This document shows, in pieces, positions 23,120-35,711 of a stretch of 64,000 nt of DNA. Source of the stretch: Phlebopus portentosus (taxonomy: Eukaryota; Basidiomycota; Agaricomycetes; Boletales; Boletinellaceae); the NCBI GenBank assembly GCA_037892935.1, contig JAYXKI010000003.1, positions 2,294,001 to 2,358,000 of the forward strand. Reading direction: 5' to 3'. A program made the position numbers and the translations under genes. A model generated the notes under the pieces. That model saw only the letters and a list, made by a program, of their open reading frames with translations. It did not search any database and had not been told where the DNA came from. How positions within the stretch are numbered: the first letter of the stretch is position 1; the number at the start of each line of letters is the position of its first letter.

Positions 23120-24257
23120 TTATTTCTCATTACATTCCGCTATCCGAGTGATCAGATCTTCTGCGTCATAGTGCACAAACCAGTCTAACGCGTCTGCAGT
23201 CTTGTCCACACGACCCCGCACATCCACATGCCCCCAAATATATCGTGTTTCACAGCCTCTATCACCTGTGAACCGGGCAATCGCAACTTGATACTCGTCT
23301 CCTGACTGTGATTCAAGTGAGAAAGCCCTGAACTCCCATCCGAGAGGCAGACTCCCGTCAATGTATATACGGGAAGCGGAGATATCGACCTCAATACGTT
23401 TGAAATTGAATCCAAGACCAAGGCCGAGAGCCTTTGTATATGCTTCCTTCAACGTCCAGACCAGATAAAGCCGCCGCAATGCGTCATTGGCCTCGGAGTG
23501 CTCCAGTAGTGAGTGTTGTTCGAGCGAAGTCAGCTGACAAACGGAGATCAGTCTAACAGCTGGGATCCAAAGGAACAATAGTTGATAAGATCATGGCATG
23601 CATTGAGGATACTCCGACAGGTCAGACCGCGGAAGAAAAGCACCAACTCAGTCGCGTGTTATAGTCGGGCATGAAACGCACCGTGTCGGAGATACTGTGT
23701 ATGAAGGACCTTAGATTCTTTTCGTATTTCGGAAGGGCGACCTTCATGACATCAACACCGATAGTCGTTACGTCCACATCCTTGTCGTACGTTTGGGGTG
23801 CCGACTCGCTCGGAGGATCAACAGAAGGTTGGCGGATCTGGAAAGCCATAATAATATATTCGTTGTCATGAGAAACGTTGAATCCAATCGCGTGTTCTAG
23901 GGAAGGATTCTTCTGGGTAAGCGGACAAGGGCCGTGATAAGAGCGAACAAAATAGAAAGAACACGAGACATTAGGAGCGGCCGACGCGCCGTCGTATAGG
24001 TGAGTTCGATGACGGCAGGAAAGGCTGCTGCCACTCACGACATAAGGCTTCCCGGATGCAGTACGGCCGAATGCGGCCTCCTTCGGAGGTATACCGTACT
24101 GCTTGAGAAGCAGACGGGGAAGTAGTCGGCCAAGTAGGCACCCTACCGATTGCGCAGCACGACATCGTCGTGATTCCGGCGACCATTCAGCCAAGCAAGT
24201 AAATAGAGTGTCCAACAGCTCACGGGACAGATGGGCGTATCTTACGATAAGAATCAT
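23120..24257 (-). CDS. 4'-phosphopantetheinyl transferase (Sfp type)
   Basis: Transfers phosphopantetheine from CoA to carrier-protein serines (fatty acid, polyketide, NRPS or alpha-aminoadipate reductase). The start at 24257 gives MILIVRYAHLSRELLDTLFT. Conserved blocks are YGIPPKEAAFGRTASGKPYV, AIGFNVSHDNEYIIMAF (the FN.SH motif), TTIGVDVMKVALP (Mg-binding GVD) and LYLVWTLKEAYTKALGLGLG (W..KE..K). Stop at 23120 after TRIAECNEK. The exon joining SDT to LTSLEQHSLLEHSEA requires an intron of about 150 nt or an unseen small exon. Divergent from the MAK32-like kinase with a shared 411-bp spacer. Confidence 0.88.
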
Positions 24258-24668
24258 TCTTGAAGTAACAGCGCTTGATTCGAGCTTGAGACTCTGTGTC
24301 GACGAGCACAAGACCAGCCTTGTACAGCTTTAGAAACGGACAGAATACCAATCAGCGGATAAACAAAAGCAATACGAATGACTGGCTTGTGACCAATGCG
24401 CACATCTTCCGTAAAACTCCTGTCGGAGAAGGAGACGGCCCAGATACTCATCGTCGTCATTCGTTGAGAAAGAAGTGCTGAAAGTTCGTCTCATACCATA
24501 CAGTAAAAGAAAAGAACGAGACCTGTTCAAGTTCGTGTCGGTGCTGCGAGAGTCTGACCCCGATTTGGACGGATGATCGACGCCACTCCATCTTTGGGCA
24601 TGGCCATTGCCCTCCAGGCAGCATGAACAGAATCTATCTTCTCTGACTTCACAAGTCAGGAGACGGGC
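24258..24668. other. Shared promoter region, PPTase / MAK32-like
   Basis: 411 bases between two divergent start codons. An open minus-strand frame crosses it but overlaps the MAK32 first exon and has no recognisable domain. I see no clear motif. Confidence 0.4.
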
Positions 24669-26148
24669 ATGGCTCCCCATTTTGTCACGCTCGGGCTCTT
24701 CCTCATTGATGAGTTCGAATATCTTGACGATCAAGGCAATCAGACAGGAAGATCCCAACAGCCTCAAGTAAAGTCCTCCTTATACTCAAAAAAAACAATT
24801 TATAGTCTAGCCTGTTTATGTTTCCGTAGATAGGGGGTGGAGGCATCTATTCTGCAATAGGGGCGCGGGTTTGGTATGTCCTACACATTTATTCATCTAG
24901 ATCTGCGTATGTTTATCCTCAGTTTATTCCATCAACTTGCCGTGGGCTAAGGTTATCTCCCGACAAGATAGGAATGATTGTTGACCGCGGAATGGACTTC
25001 CCACAAGACATAAAACAGTCCCTGGATACTTTTGGGAAGGAGATGTGGCTGTATAGAGACAACCCGGATCGTTTGACCGCTCGCGCAATCGATAGTTATC
25101 GAGGGGACAACAGGAGGTGGGAATACGTCTTTCTTCTGTCTTCAATATGTTGAAAGAGAAGCTGAAATTATTCTTAAGCTTTAAATATATCACACCGAGG
25201 AGAAGGCTGACGCCAACTGATCTTCAAGACACGCGTCTTGAGCGCCCAGCGAACTTGCATTTCATATGTTCACCTTCTAGAGCGATTGCAATTAACTCAG
25301 AAGTGCTTGCTGTTCCGGATTGGAAACCTCTCACCATTTACGAACCTATTCCAGTGCGTATCAATTCAATCAATTCTATATATCTCCATCCTGTTGGTTC
25401 CTTTGGACGTAAACTCTGACATAAACGAATGTGCAAGGATAGATGTGTTCCCGAGGAGCTTGCGTCCCTTATAGCCGCACTTCCGCACATTGATATACTC
25501 AGGTTAGTCTGGCTGCTACACTTCATTTTTATATGCGCTTTCTCAATTATTATTCGTGCATTCGTGCAGTCCGAACTCAGATGAAGCTTTGTCTCTTCTG
25601 TCCATGCGGCAGCCACCTACCAAGGAGACTATCGAGGAAGCTTGCTCACGGCTTCTCAAGCTCGGCGTTGGGACGGATGGAATGGGATATGTGATCATTC
25701 GCAGCGGCGCCTTAGGAGCGTACGTTGCGAGTCGGGCGCACTCTGGTCGCTGGGTGGACGCTTACTGGTCTGCGGCGGATGTTCAGAAGGTTGTTGATGT
25801 AACAGGTACAGTCTATACCGAGGTACTTCTGATTTGCTCAACTCACTTTGCATATTGCCAAGGCGCGGGGAACAGCTTCTTAGGAGGCTTGTCTGCCGGG
25901 CTTCTTCTGACCAATGGTGATGTCATGGAGGGTACGATTTTAGTTCATTCCGAGAGCCGGAAATTATTGTAACACGTTTTCTTCGGGCTTCCAAAATAGC
26001 GGTCAAGTATGCTACTGTGTCAGCGTCATTTACGATCGAACAATTCGGCCTACCGAGGCTCACAAAGACGGCCGACGGAATGGAATTGTGGAATAATGAC
26101 AATCCATCTCGAAGACTTGAGGAACTACGAGCGAGACATTCAATGTAA
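24669..26148 (+). CDS. MAK32: MAK32-like PfkB-family sugar kinase homologue
   Basis: Ribokinase/PfkB-fold protein of the fungal MAK32 group. Exon 1 is MAPHFVTLGLFLIDEFEYLD. The glycine-rich IGGGGIYSAIGARVWLSPDK and GMIVDRGMDFP follow, then YITPRRRLTPTDL. The C-terminal PfkB signature is VVDVTGAGNSFLGGLSAGLL, with the DxxGAG anion hole and catalytic Asp retained (DVTGAGNS). ATVSASFTIEQFGLPRL matches the family end; stop at 26146. In yeast Mak32 supports maintenance of the L-A killer dsRNA virus; the natural substrate is unknown. The intron between VVDVTG and AGNSF includes apparent in-frame sequence and was set by the motif. Confidence 0.82.
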
Positions 26149-26446
26149 TCTTTCCCTGGGTCGACAGACGAGCTTGACCACTACTCCAGGAAGCCAACAC
26201 GAACCAGAAGTTATGGCTTGTATTATCGGCGACGTCAGAGCGGTAGAGTGGCAGAATCTTGTTTTATTTTGAATCTGGAACAATGTTCGGGACCTTTAGA
26301 CTAGTCCTATGTTGCGGATATAGAGCGTAATAGAAATACATACATTCACTGCGAACTTCTTGATAAAATAACATTATAATGAGAACAGCACGAGAGTCAA
26401 AACAAAGCACGGAAAAAGGCACGTGTCGGGAAAAACAGTAAAAGTC
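26149..26446. other. Convergent 3' region
   Basis: Just under 300 bases between the MAK32-like and NC2-beta stop codons; AT-rich, no gene seen. Confidence 0.4.
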
Positions 26447-27133
26447 TACTGGTTGGCTTCAAAGCGTGCTCGACTAGCGGCGAACAAAGCTTCTTGCTGT
26501 GCTAGCAGTTCCTCCTCTGTCAAACCGGATTGCTCGAGCTTTGAGACTTTCTTCTCCCGATCCTGAGACAGGCAATAAGCAACACAGTTCACTTACAACA
26601 AGAGCTTGCGCACCTTTACTAGTTTCTTGTGATCCTTTAGCACGTCCTCGACCTCCGCCGTGAACTCTTCAAACCCGAGTCGCTGAATATTTCGCCCTTC
26701 AATAGCTTGTCTCCACGAGTAAAAATGACACAGACCTTGAGTGCGCTTATGATATGGTCTGGTGCGATGGTCTTCTTAGACTCCTGTTCGCAGATCTCGT
26801 TCGCTTCGGAAGATATTAGGTGAATGAACTCTGGCCACGAATAACCATAAGAACGTCAGTTTGGCGAACTTGATGAGCGAACTATGAGCTGAGTACGCAC
26901 CGACACAGCATTCAATGATAAGGTCTCGCGTCTCCTTTGCACAGGAAACATCGTTCGGTAGCAGCTCTGGCTTACCATAAGTACAATGGGTATGAGCAAC
27001 AAAAAACTAAATATGCGATCGAGGAAAGCAAGAAGTGCGCCGTACCGCTGATCATCTTCGCTACAGTAGCTTTTGGCAGAGAAAGTTCATCATCCATTGC
27101 GGCTGCGCCGCTTGCACCTTCACGATCAGACAT
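26447..27133 (-). CDS. NCB2: Negative cofactor 2 beta (Dr1), histone-fold TBP regulator
   Basis: About 145 residues. After MSDREGASGAAAM the histone fold reads DDELSLPKATVAKMISELLP, NDVSCAKETRDLIIECCVEF, IHLISSEANEICEQESKKTI and APDHIISALKRLGFEEF, which is NC2-beta/Dr1. NC2-beta pairs with NC2-alpha (Bur6) and binds TBP on DNA, blocking TFIIA/TFIIB. The C-terminal helix is basic (DHKKLVKDREKKVSKLEQ) and ends SRARFEANQ. Start ATG at 27133, stop at 26447. Several short introns, one directly after KMIS. Divergent from SmF across 197 bases. Confidence 0.92.
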
Positions 27134-27237
27134 TATAAAGAATACAGTGCGAAAGCAAACGGCAGTGGGTGAATGCGCAAACTTGAAGGTGCCGCCTCTG
27201 TGGCGGCGCCGCGGCGAAACAAACGTGAACATGACCT

Positions 27238-27252
27238 ACGCGTTACGTAACG
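27238..27252. promoter_or_regulatory. MCB-like box overlapping a TTACGTAA palindrome
   Basis: In the short NC2-beta/SmF divergent promoter ACGCGT (27238-27243) overlaps the perfect 12-nt palindrome CGTTACGTAACG (27241-27252), whose core TTACGTAA is a bZIP-type site. Function is inferred. Confidence 0.35.
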
Positions 27253-27330
27253 TATAGCCACTTCGAGTAACTCAGCGTCAACAGGAAATCTTGACTCTTA
27301 ACTGTGATCTCTCAAAACAAAACCTACGAC

Positions 27331-27830
27331 ATGGCTACTGTACGTACGTATCCACGGGCCAGAATAGCATTATCTGACTGCCCCTTGTGCTTTATTGAAG
27401 GTCACCCCGACAAATCCGAAGCCATTTCTGCAAGAGCTGACAGGGAAGTCGGTTTGCGTACGGCTGAAGTGGGGATTAGAGTACAAGGGCCTTCTGGTTA
27501 GCACGGATGGATACATGAACCTCCAGGTAGGCATGCGTTATTTTATCATGAACTCTATTTCGATGTACGTTTGGTGCCAGCTTGCAAACACGGAGGAGTT
27601 CCAAGACGGAAAATCAAATGGCACATTAGGAGAGGTGTTCATCCGGTGTGTTGTAGTGCCTTTTTTATCTTGGTTTTCAATCATCGACTGACTCACCTTC
27701 TATTGACCAGGTGCAACAATGTTTTGTATATTATAAGTATTCTCCACAAGTATGTCTTGCGGGATTGGCTGACAACGTCCTTTGTGTTATTCACAGAGAA
27801 GCTCCTTCCGACCTGAAGAGCGAAGAGTAA
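27331..27830 (+). CDS. SMX3: Small nuclear ribonucleoprotein SmF
   Basis: About 85 residues, a core Sm-ring subunit of spliceosomal snRNPs. Exon 1 is only MAT. The next exon [20 protein letters not shown] begins the Sm1 motif ([20 protein letters not shown]), and Sm2 follows as [15 protein letters not shown]. These are diagnostic of SmF (N..LY.R). The end is APSDLKSEE, stop 27828-27830. Introns lie after MAT (GTACGT), after MNLQ, after FIR and within the last codons. Confidence 0.95.
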
Positions 27831-28239
27831 CCAGCCTAGTTTTGTTTTCTGAAGCACGATTATTTTATGTTGTCTGAATACTCATTGTCATGTATGATTG
27901 GACAACCGTGGGGGAGAAGCGTATGCACTTTGGAACATGAAATTTTGTTGATCGGCGCATGTACTACCTTAGCCCACGTCACAGCACACCATGAATGCAA
28001 TTCACCGCCTTCAACCCATACGGCTTATTTTAGAGAGAAGCAGTGACTGCAGTCTCAAACGGGTTAATCGCAGTTCACTGAGCAATCGGAATTGGCACAT
28101 TATTAAATAAAATTGTCCTGAAACAGCGATACGGACAAACGACGACTACAGCATATGAGAGCCTTTTTCAGAGGAGAGTATAAAATAGAATGAGAAATGA
28201 ACGGAAGCAGAGCGTATTCTACTTGACGACCTGTGGTTT
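27831..28239. other. Convergent 3' region
   Basis: The 3' flanks of SmF and the PABP2-like gene; no gene or repeat seen. Confidence 0.4.
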
Positions 28240-29144
<905 letters not shown>

Positions 29145-29703
29145 TATATTGGACTTGTTTGAGAACAGGTCAATGAGTGAGAAAGGATGGCTAAGTTCGT
29201 CATGTGGTTGACTTTATTTGTGCTTTGTTTACATATGGTAAGAAAATCATTATTACATAATCCCACCGGGGTTTCTAGCTGTTTCTTCTTAAATCCTTCC
29301 CACAATACACCGATATTTCAAACTTAATGGAGAGAATATACCAGGGTGTGGAAGGCAAATGCACACGAATCAATAAGGGAGAATAGCCCCCCAAAGTTGA
29401 GAATCTATTATTTATCTAATCAACCAATCAAAAGATCGGTCTTGCCGAGGTCTTTTCTTACTTTAGGTACCGTCGAAGCCAAGGAAGGATCACATTAAAA
29501 ATCGCGACGATTTCAGTGGTAGACTGCATATGAAGAGCATAGACTTGACAATCATCCATTAGTGGCCGCATAATGTGTGTCTCCATTCCAATTTCACAGG
29601 GAAATCAGGAATCAGCACGTGGCTTTCCCACGAGTCTACGTCCCTCCGTGAGCGTAATTATGCAGACCATCTTTGTCCAGACACTTACACTCTGACCCTC
29701 ATC
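29145..29703. other. Divergent promoter region, PAB2 / Zn2Cys6 factor
   Basis: About 560 bases. An in-frame upstream ATG at 29575 would extend the transcription factor by 43 residues (MCLHSNFTGKSGI); the extension has no similarity and is more likely 5' UTR. Nothing else is seen. Confidence 0.4.
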
Positions 29704-32700
29704 ATGGCAGACAACAATGTTGCATCCTCCTCGATGAACCAGCCTCCGAAGAAGAAACGCGCTCAAGATCCTCCTCTACCTCCAGACGCTGGTCAAAGGC
29801 CAATTCAGCTTCAACGAAGACGCGTCTGGCGTGCATGCGAGAACTGTCGGTACGTGACGATCTCTCGCCTACCAAGAATGGTGCTTATCCCTTCTATCTA
29901 TAGGAGAAAGAAGATAAAGTGCGATGGGGTCGAGCCCGTCTGCTCTCAATGTGCAGCCGGTGGTGCAGCATGCACATGGCTTCAAACGAAAGATCGTGCT
30001 GCTCTCAGTCGACAGTAAGCCTTTTCGTCCTTTGTTTTGCTGTGCTCTAATTGTATCACCCTTAAGTTATGTTCAGGAGCTTGAAGCACGGCTTATGCAT
30101 ATGGAGGAAGTCTTTAAGCAAGTCGCTCCGATAGTAGAACTGATCGAAAAGTCTCCAAATGGAGGGCAGGCGCCGATAGAAGGGATTGTAGAAGCACTGA
30201 GGAGGCAGAACGGAGTTTCACAACCTCAGCCTTTGCGCGGTCAACATAGATCTTATCCAAGCAGAGATAGCGCGGCATCCGAGCACTCCAGTTCTCCTTT
30301 GCCTAAATCTCCCTCCGTGACCTCAAGCAAGGAGGAGGATGAAGTATCCGAGGCATTCGGACAGCTTGCCTTGGACGAGCATGGGCATCTACGATGGATA
30401 GGCGGTTCCTCAACGATGTCTTTAATCCAGTCCTTTCGTGCTTTGACATCTTCACCGCTTCACCGTGTTTCTCCAGCAGAAGACGATCCTCAGTCACCTG
30501 GACCAAGCGCGAATAAGCTCTATTTTCCCGCTTCTGTCTTCTTCGGAAAAGTGCATGCGTTGCCTGGACCGGAAGAGGTTGAATATCCTGACAGAGATCT
30601 GGCGGACAAGCTGGTACGCTAAACTATCTCAGTTGATTTTTGGTACTCACTTAAAATGTAAAGGTCGACGCTTATTTCCATCGACTGCATTTTCTGCTTC
30701 CAGTTGTTGACAAGACTTCATTCCTCACCGCTTACAAGAATCTGATGGACCTCAAGCATGACGTAAATGTTGTGAGAGCCCAAACACCTTTCATTGCGTT
30801 GGTGTTTGCCGTCTTTGCGTGCGCATCTCGAGTAGTGGACGACCCTAGATTGAACGACGAAGACGATGGCGGTCTTGGAATGGTGTACTATGAAAGGTGT
30901 GTAGTGTTCAATACTACTGCATAGTAAGGAAAGCTGACTTCATATCTCTCAAAGATCATTAATTCTCCATTACATCAGCCATCCTCTCGTCCAGATGGCT
31001 CACGTGCAATGCATTGTTCTTCTTTCCTCGTTCCTCTGTGCAGTAAACTGTCTGCCCCAGGCCTGGTTGCTTGTAGGACAAGCAGTTCGTATGTCTCAGG
31101 ATTTGGGCCTGCATGTACGTCACAGGTTCTTTTTTTCAGAATGTGTCACTTATGATCTTGTTATAGAGATCTACTCGTCACGTAAATATGACTGCGCTTG
31201 AAAAGCACGTACGTCGTAAAGTGTTTTGGAGTGTTTATTCTCTAGATCGCATGTTGGCCCTGGCACTTGGACGACCACTGGGCATTGAGGATTCGGATTG
31301 CGATGCAGAATATCCCTTTGAATTTGATGATGAAGAGTTGCCCGAATTTTTCGCAGGCTCAATAATCCAAAAGAGCCAGCCATCATTGGTGGTCGGTTTT
31401 ATTGCTCTATGCGATTTGTACAGGATTGCGGGAAGGGTGTGCCGACAGATATATGGCATAGGCAGCTTTAGAGAGCACCTCGAACCTCAGAAAGTACAGG
31501 AGCTCACGGAACAAGCAGCTAGTCTTGACGCTGAACTGGTGGAGTGGTGTAATAGACTCCCGGCCACATTCAAGTCGGCGCCAACGGATGATGCCCAAGT
31601 GACGATGGGCGCCGTCTTATGCAGTCACTATTATTCCATCCTCACAACCCTTCATCGAAACTTCCTTCCGCTCAAAGGAAGCCAGTTCGCCGGTTTAGCT
31701 TCCTCGCTGAAAGCCGTTCATACAGCACGGTCTTGCATTCGGCTAGCACCATCCGTCAAGAACGTCGTTCCATCCTCTCATCACCTGGCTTTCTTTATCC
31801 AGCATCTCTTCAGTTCGGCTGTCATTATACTTCTCTATGCAATGCATATTTCAGACAGGGACGCAGCAAATGCTGCGATGGCGGAAGCAGAAAGCTGCTT
31901 GGGTGTGGTCAGTTCTTGGGAAGGGATTTGGCCTGGCGCGCGGAAGTGCAGAGAACTTCTTTCCGATCTGGCAATTACGGCAAGGGAAGCCATTAATAAA
32001 GGACCAGTTGTAGCCCGCTCCCAGGATGCCTCTCCCTTCGGAGGTGCAATCTCTCCATCGTCGCCAACGTCGCAGTCAAGTCTACAGAGGTCACTCTCCG
32101 GTAGGATGTTCAGAGCGAAACAATCAAGAGCAACTTCTCGGGATGCCCGTGAGCGAATACGCAGGCGATCACTATCACTGCAAGGTTCTCGCTTGTCCGG
32201 ACCCTCTGGACTAGGTTCGTTCCTTTATATCTCACCCTCTCTAAGCCTTCTAACTCGCAGAATCAAGCACGTAGAGCCATGTCTCAGAAGCGCGCGCATG
32301 ATGAGATGGATCCAGCGGAGCCGGGAGGATCCTTTTCTTCTTCTCCTCATGCGTTCCATCGGTCTTTCGCGTCAGCTTTTGCTGCGAGTAATCAGCAACA
32401 AGCATTCCCCGGTAGTACACGAGACACGGGAAGCGGCAGTGTCGAGCGCCAAGTCACTTTCGCGCAAAGTTCTCCTGTCTTTGGGCCTTCTCTTCCTACG
32501 TTGGGCGATCCGAACTCAGTAAATTTCTCATATAACCTATCAAGCACGCCGGGGAATTGGAGTTCTCCTACCCAGCAAGACAATAATGGGATTCGTAATC
32601 TTTCCCAGGATTCCGATACTTCCAGCGCAAGCTTACCCTCTTATAATCCACTTGCTCAGGGCATGATGGATCAGAACGTTGCGGCGTATGGTCCTACACT

Positions 32701-32938
32701 TGATTCATTGCTAGGCCTTCAACAACCAATGGCAGCTCAAGGAGATTCATTTCCTTCTTCGAGTTTCGACACTGCTGGCCTTCCCTTTGCCGGTCTTGAC
32801 TTCATCCGAAATTACACTCCAGGACTGTATGAAACCGGACAGGATATGCCTTGGCAAGGATTCGATGGAGCGGAGTTCCAGTACGATCCTGACTTGCCAT
32901 TCTCATTTGGGGAGATTACTATGAATAATGACCACTAG
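29704..32938 (+). CDS. Zn(II)2Cys6 fungal transcription activator
   Basis: Large regulator, about 950 residues. The binuclear zinc cluster spans an intron: CENC then RRKKIKCDGVEPVCSQC and the sixth Cys in AAGGAAC, spacing CX2CX6CX6CX2CX6C. A coiled coil follows (YVQELEARLMHMEEVFKQV). The fungal_trans domain occupies the middle (LVDAYFHRLHFLLPVVDKTS, AWLLVGQAVRMSQDLGLHRS, RRKVFWSVYSLDRMLALALG, RPLGIEDSDCDAEYPFEFDD). The C terminus is Ser/Pro/Gln-rich and ends SFGEITMNNDH. The intron near 32217 fits only if the acceptor is GTAGAG|CC rather than the earlier CGCAG. It belongs to the xylanolytic-activator-like class; targets unknown. Confidence 0.9.
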
Positions 32939-33269
32939 TGGCCTGGGTTATTTCTGTTGTCCTTTTCCTGTTGTAGTTTTTCGTTCTCAACCAAGGGACT
33001 ATCTATAAGCGCTATACGGACAAGCTATCTGTACATCATAAACGGCTGACTCTCTCCATACGTAGATTTCTTTCCTGAATCATGAGTTAATCGTACGTGT
33101 ACTGTACACCACCATCAACCGTTGATTATGTAGTCTTGAATTTATGTAATCGATGTTCAAATAAATAGCACCTAAGTTATATACCGGGTATCGGCTGCAT
33201 GTTTCAGCCGGCAGTTCATGGCATGGAATTACCAGACGCGTCGAGGACATCACTTCCTCACGAACCACC
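32939..33269. other. Spacer between transcription factor and acyl-CoA dehydrogenase
   Basis: About 330 bases holding the 3' end of the regulator and the promoter of the dehydrogenase. AT-rich; no motif stands out. Confidence 0.4.
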
Positions 33270-35337
33270 ATGCCGTCTCATCCAGTCGAAGAAATAACGT
33301 CTTCTGCAAGCTGGTCTCTTGTAAGACATAATCTAAATCCTGATGGAAAGAGCTTTACCCTTCATGATTAGGTTGAAGACAAATTCTCTCCTTACGCCAA
33401 AGAGACACTTGCGAAGCTTATTACTTTCGTAAACGTTAGTAATGGTCCAGTGTACCATCTGACCTTAGAGCTGAAAAAAATGCTTGACCATAGGAAGACT
33501 GTGTTCCAGCGCAGAGAGTAGCGCGTGCGCAACTCCCCACAGACCCTGAGAAGCGATGGAAGACAGCCATTCCTATTGTTGAGGAGTTAAAAACGAAGGC
33601 AAAAAAGCTTGGACTCTGGAATCTCTTCTTGAGCAAGGCTCATTATCCTGAGTTCGGCGTGCCATTGACAAACTTGGAAGTGAGCATTTCATCAATTATG
33701 AGGTAAATCATGTGTCGTGAAACAATCGAACAGTATGCTGTAATGGCCGAGATTCTTGGAAGAGCCAGTCCTCTTGCCCCAGAAGCGTGCAACTGCTCAG
33801 CTCCAGATACAGGAAATATGGGTAAGTAGGTCGTAGCTTTTATCCGGCTTTGATACTCACTATAGTACTCAGAGGTTCTTGCACGCTATGGTTCTCCAGA
33901 ACAACAGAGGCAATGGTTGGTTCCTTTGCTAAATGGCGAGATCCGATCTGCTTTCTCGATGACAGAGCGTTTCGGTATGTCATGTTCTCTATATTTGTCT
34001 CTTTGTCTAAGCATTTCTTGTAGTGGCATCTTCGGATGCGACAAACATTCAGACATCCATACGCCGCGAGGGAAATGAAATTGTAATAAATGGGCATAAA
34101 TGGTCACTTCATATGGTTACCTGGCACGAGAACATATCCTGAAGATTCTCCTACATCCAGGTATATAAGCGGTGCCGGAGATCCTAGGACGCGAGTACAC
34201 CTTGTTATGGGCAAAAGTGATCCCTCGAACCAGAACACTTACTTGCAACAAAGTGTCGTGATCGTGCCAGCTGACACTCCTGGGGTCAAGGTTGTTCGCC
34301 CAATGTGCGTGTTCGGGTACGACGACGCTCCGGAAGGTCACTGCGAAATCATTTATGAGAATGTGCGGGTTCCTTTGTCGAACCTCGTCCTTGGTTGGGG
34401 CCGGGGCTTTGAAGTATGTGTTCATTCATTGTTTGATTCGAGCATACGTCTGACTACTTTCGTAGATTATCCAAGGCCGTTTAGGGTAGGATTCAAAGCA
34501 AAGTTCTGAGAGACGCGTGCTGAAACAATCATAGGCCCGGGAGGATTCATCATTGCATGCGTTCGATAGGCGCCGCTCAGCGAGCGCTGGATATTATGCT
34601 CCAGCGCGTTACAGATCCATCGAGAAAAACATTTGGGAAGTTCTTGTATGAACATGGTGAAAAAGCATTGCTCTGTATCCTTCTATTCCCAAGCTGAAAT
34701 TTGTACGCTAGGCACTGTGATTTCCAATATCGCGAAATCACGAGCAGAAATTGACATGGCACGTATGCTGGTTCTCAGTGCTGCTATCCAAGTACCTTAC
34801 TTCCTAGCTTTCCTTCTTGTTGATAAGGCTAATCGAATTATTCCGTAGATCGACAAGTACAAAGCAAAAGGTGCTCTTAAGGAAATTGGCATGGCCAAAG
34901 TTCGTTCAATCGATTCTCTTTTCTTGGTACATTGCTCTCAGACTTGTCCTGTCTAGTTCATTGTCCCCTCCATGGCTTTGCAAGTTGTAGATCGCGCCAT
35001 TCAGGTTTTCGGTGCTGAAGGTGTGAGCCAGGATCAAATTCTGGCTGAACTATGGGCTGGTCTTCGTACGCTTCGGCTAGCTGATGTGAGTATTCCATCC
35101 AAAGCTCAGATTACATTGCGTTTACTGAATTGGTTTTCAGGGACCCGACGAAGTCAGTAGCAAGCACGACTCGGCGTAAAGCTGATAGACTAACATTTGC
35201 TTACTATGCAGGTTCATCTTCAACAAATCGGTCAGCGCGAGCTGAAACGGGCGCCAGCACTTCGCAAACAAGCGGAGGCTGCAAAGAAAAAAGAAACAGA
35301 GTTGTTCAGCAAGTATAATATCAAGGCACATCTGTGA
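33270..35337 (+). CDS. Acyl-CoA dehydrogenase (ACAD10/11-like)
   Basis: FAD-dependent acyl-CoA dehydrogenase, about 430 residues. The N-terminal helical domain has [20 protein letters not shown] and [19 protein letters not shown]. The middle beta domain has [40 protein letters not shown] and [20 protein letters not shown]. The C-terminal domain has [40 protein letters not shown] and [20 protein letters not shown], ending NIKAHL at 35337. This pattern matches the ACAD11-type group that oxidises branched or hydroxylated long-chain acyl-CoA in mitochondria or peroxisomes; the tail is not a classical SKL. One intron (near 34100) uses a GTCACT donor. About ten introns. Confidence 0.9.
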
Positions 35338-35711
35338 ATCTAGCTTCAAATATCAGTGGAACTCGTTTCTTGTTGTTCTTGGGTTTAATCGTGCCTTAAA
35401 CACATGTATACCGGATTTATTGCAATGAATTCACCGGTTCTCGGACGGCAGTAAAGTGCATGTTTTAGCTCTTTGCGAGTATATGTCGGAACAATGGAGA
35501 GATCCCAAACAATGAGAAGGCGGCAAGATGCTAGTACCAGCGAAGGTCTCATCAGCTGGCAAACTGCGGTATGATCGGCATGGATTTATGCTGTCCTGTG
35601 AAATGCAATACACGAAACGTGGAGAATATTTGCTTTGCGGTTTTGTCCGGTTTTGCCCCTACATCGCTCAGGGATATCCACACTTCAACACACAACATGA
35701 TGAGAATAGCT
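35338..35711. other. Convergent 3' region
   Basis: The 3' ends of the dehydrogenase and REX3-like genes face each other. Short open frames only. Confidence 0.4.

Noticed and set aside
24330..24767. Minus-strand 145-codon frame between PPTase and MAK32-like gene
   Set aside because: It overlaps the first exon and intron of the MAK32-like gene and contains no domain.
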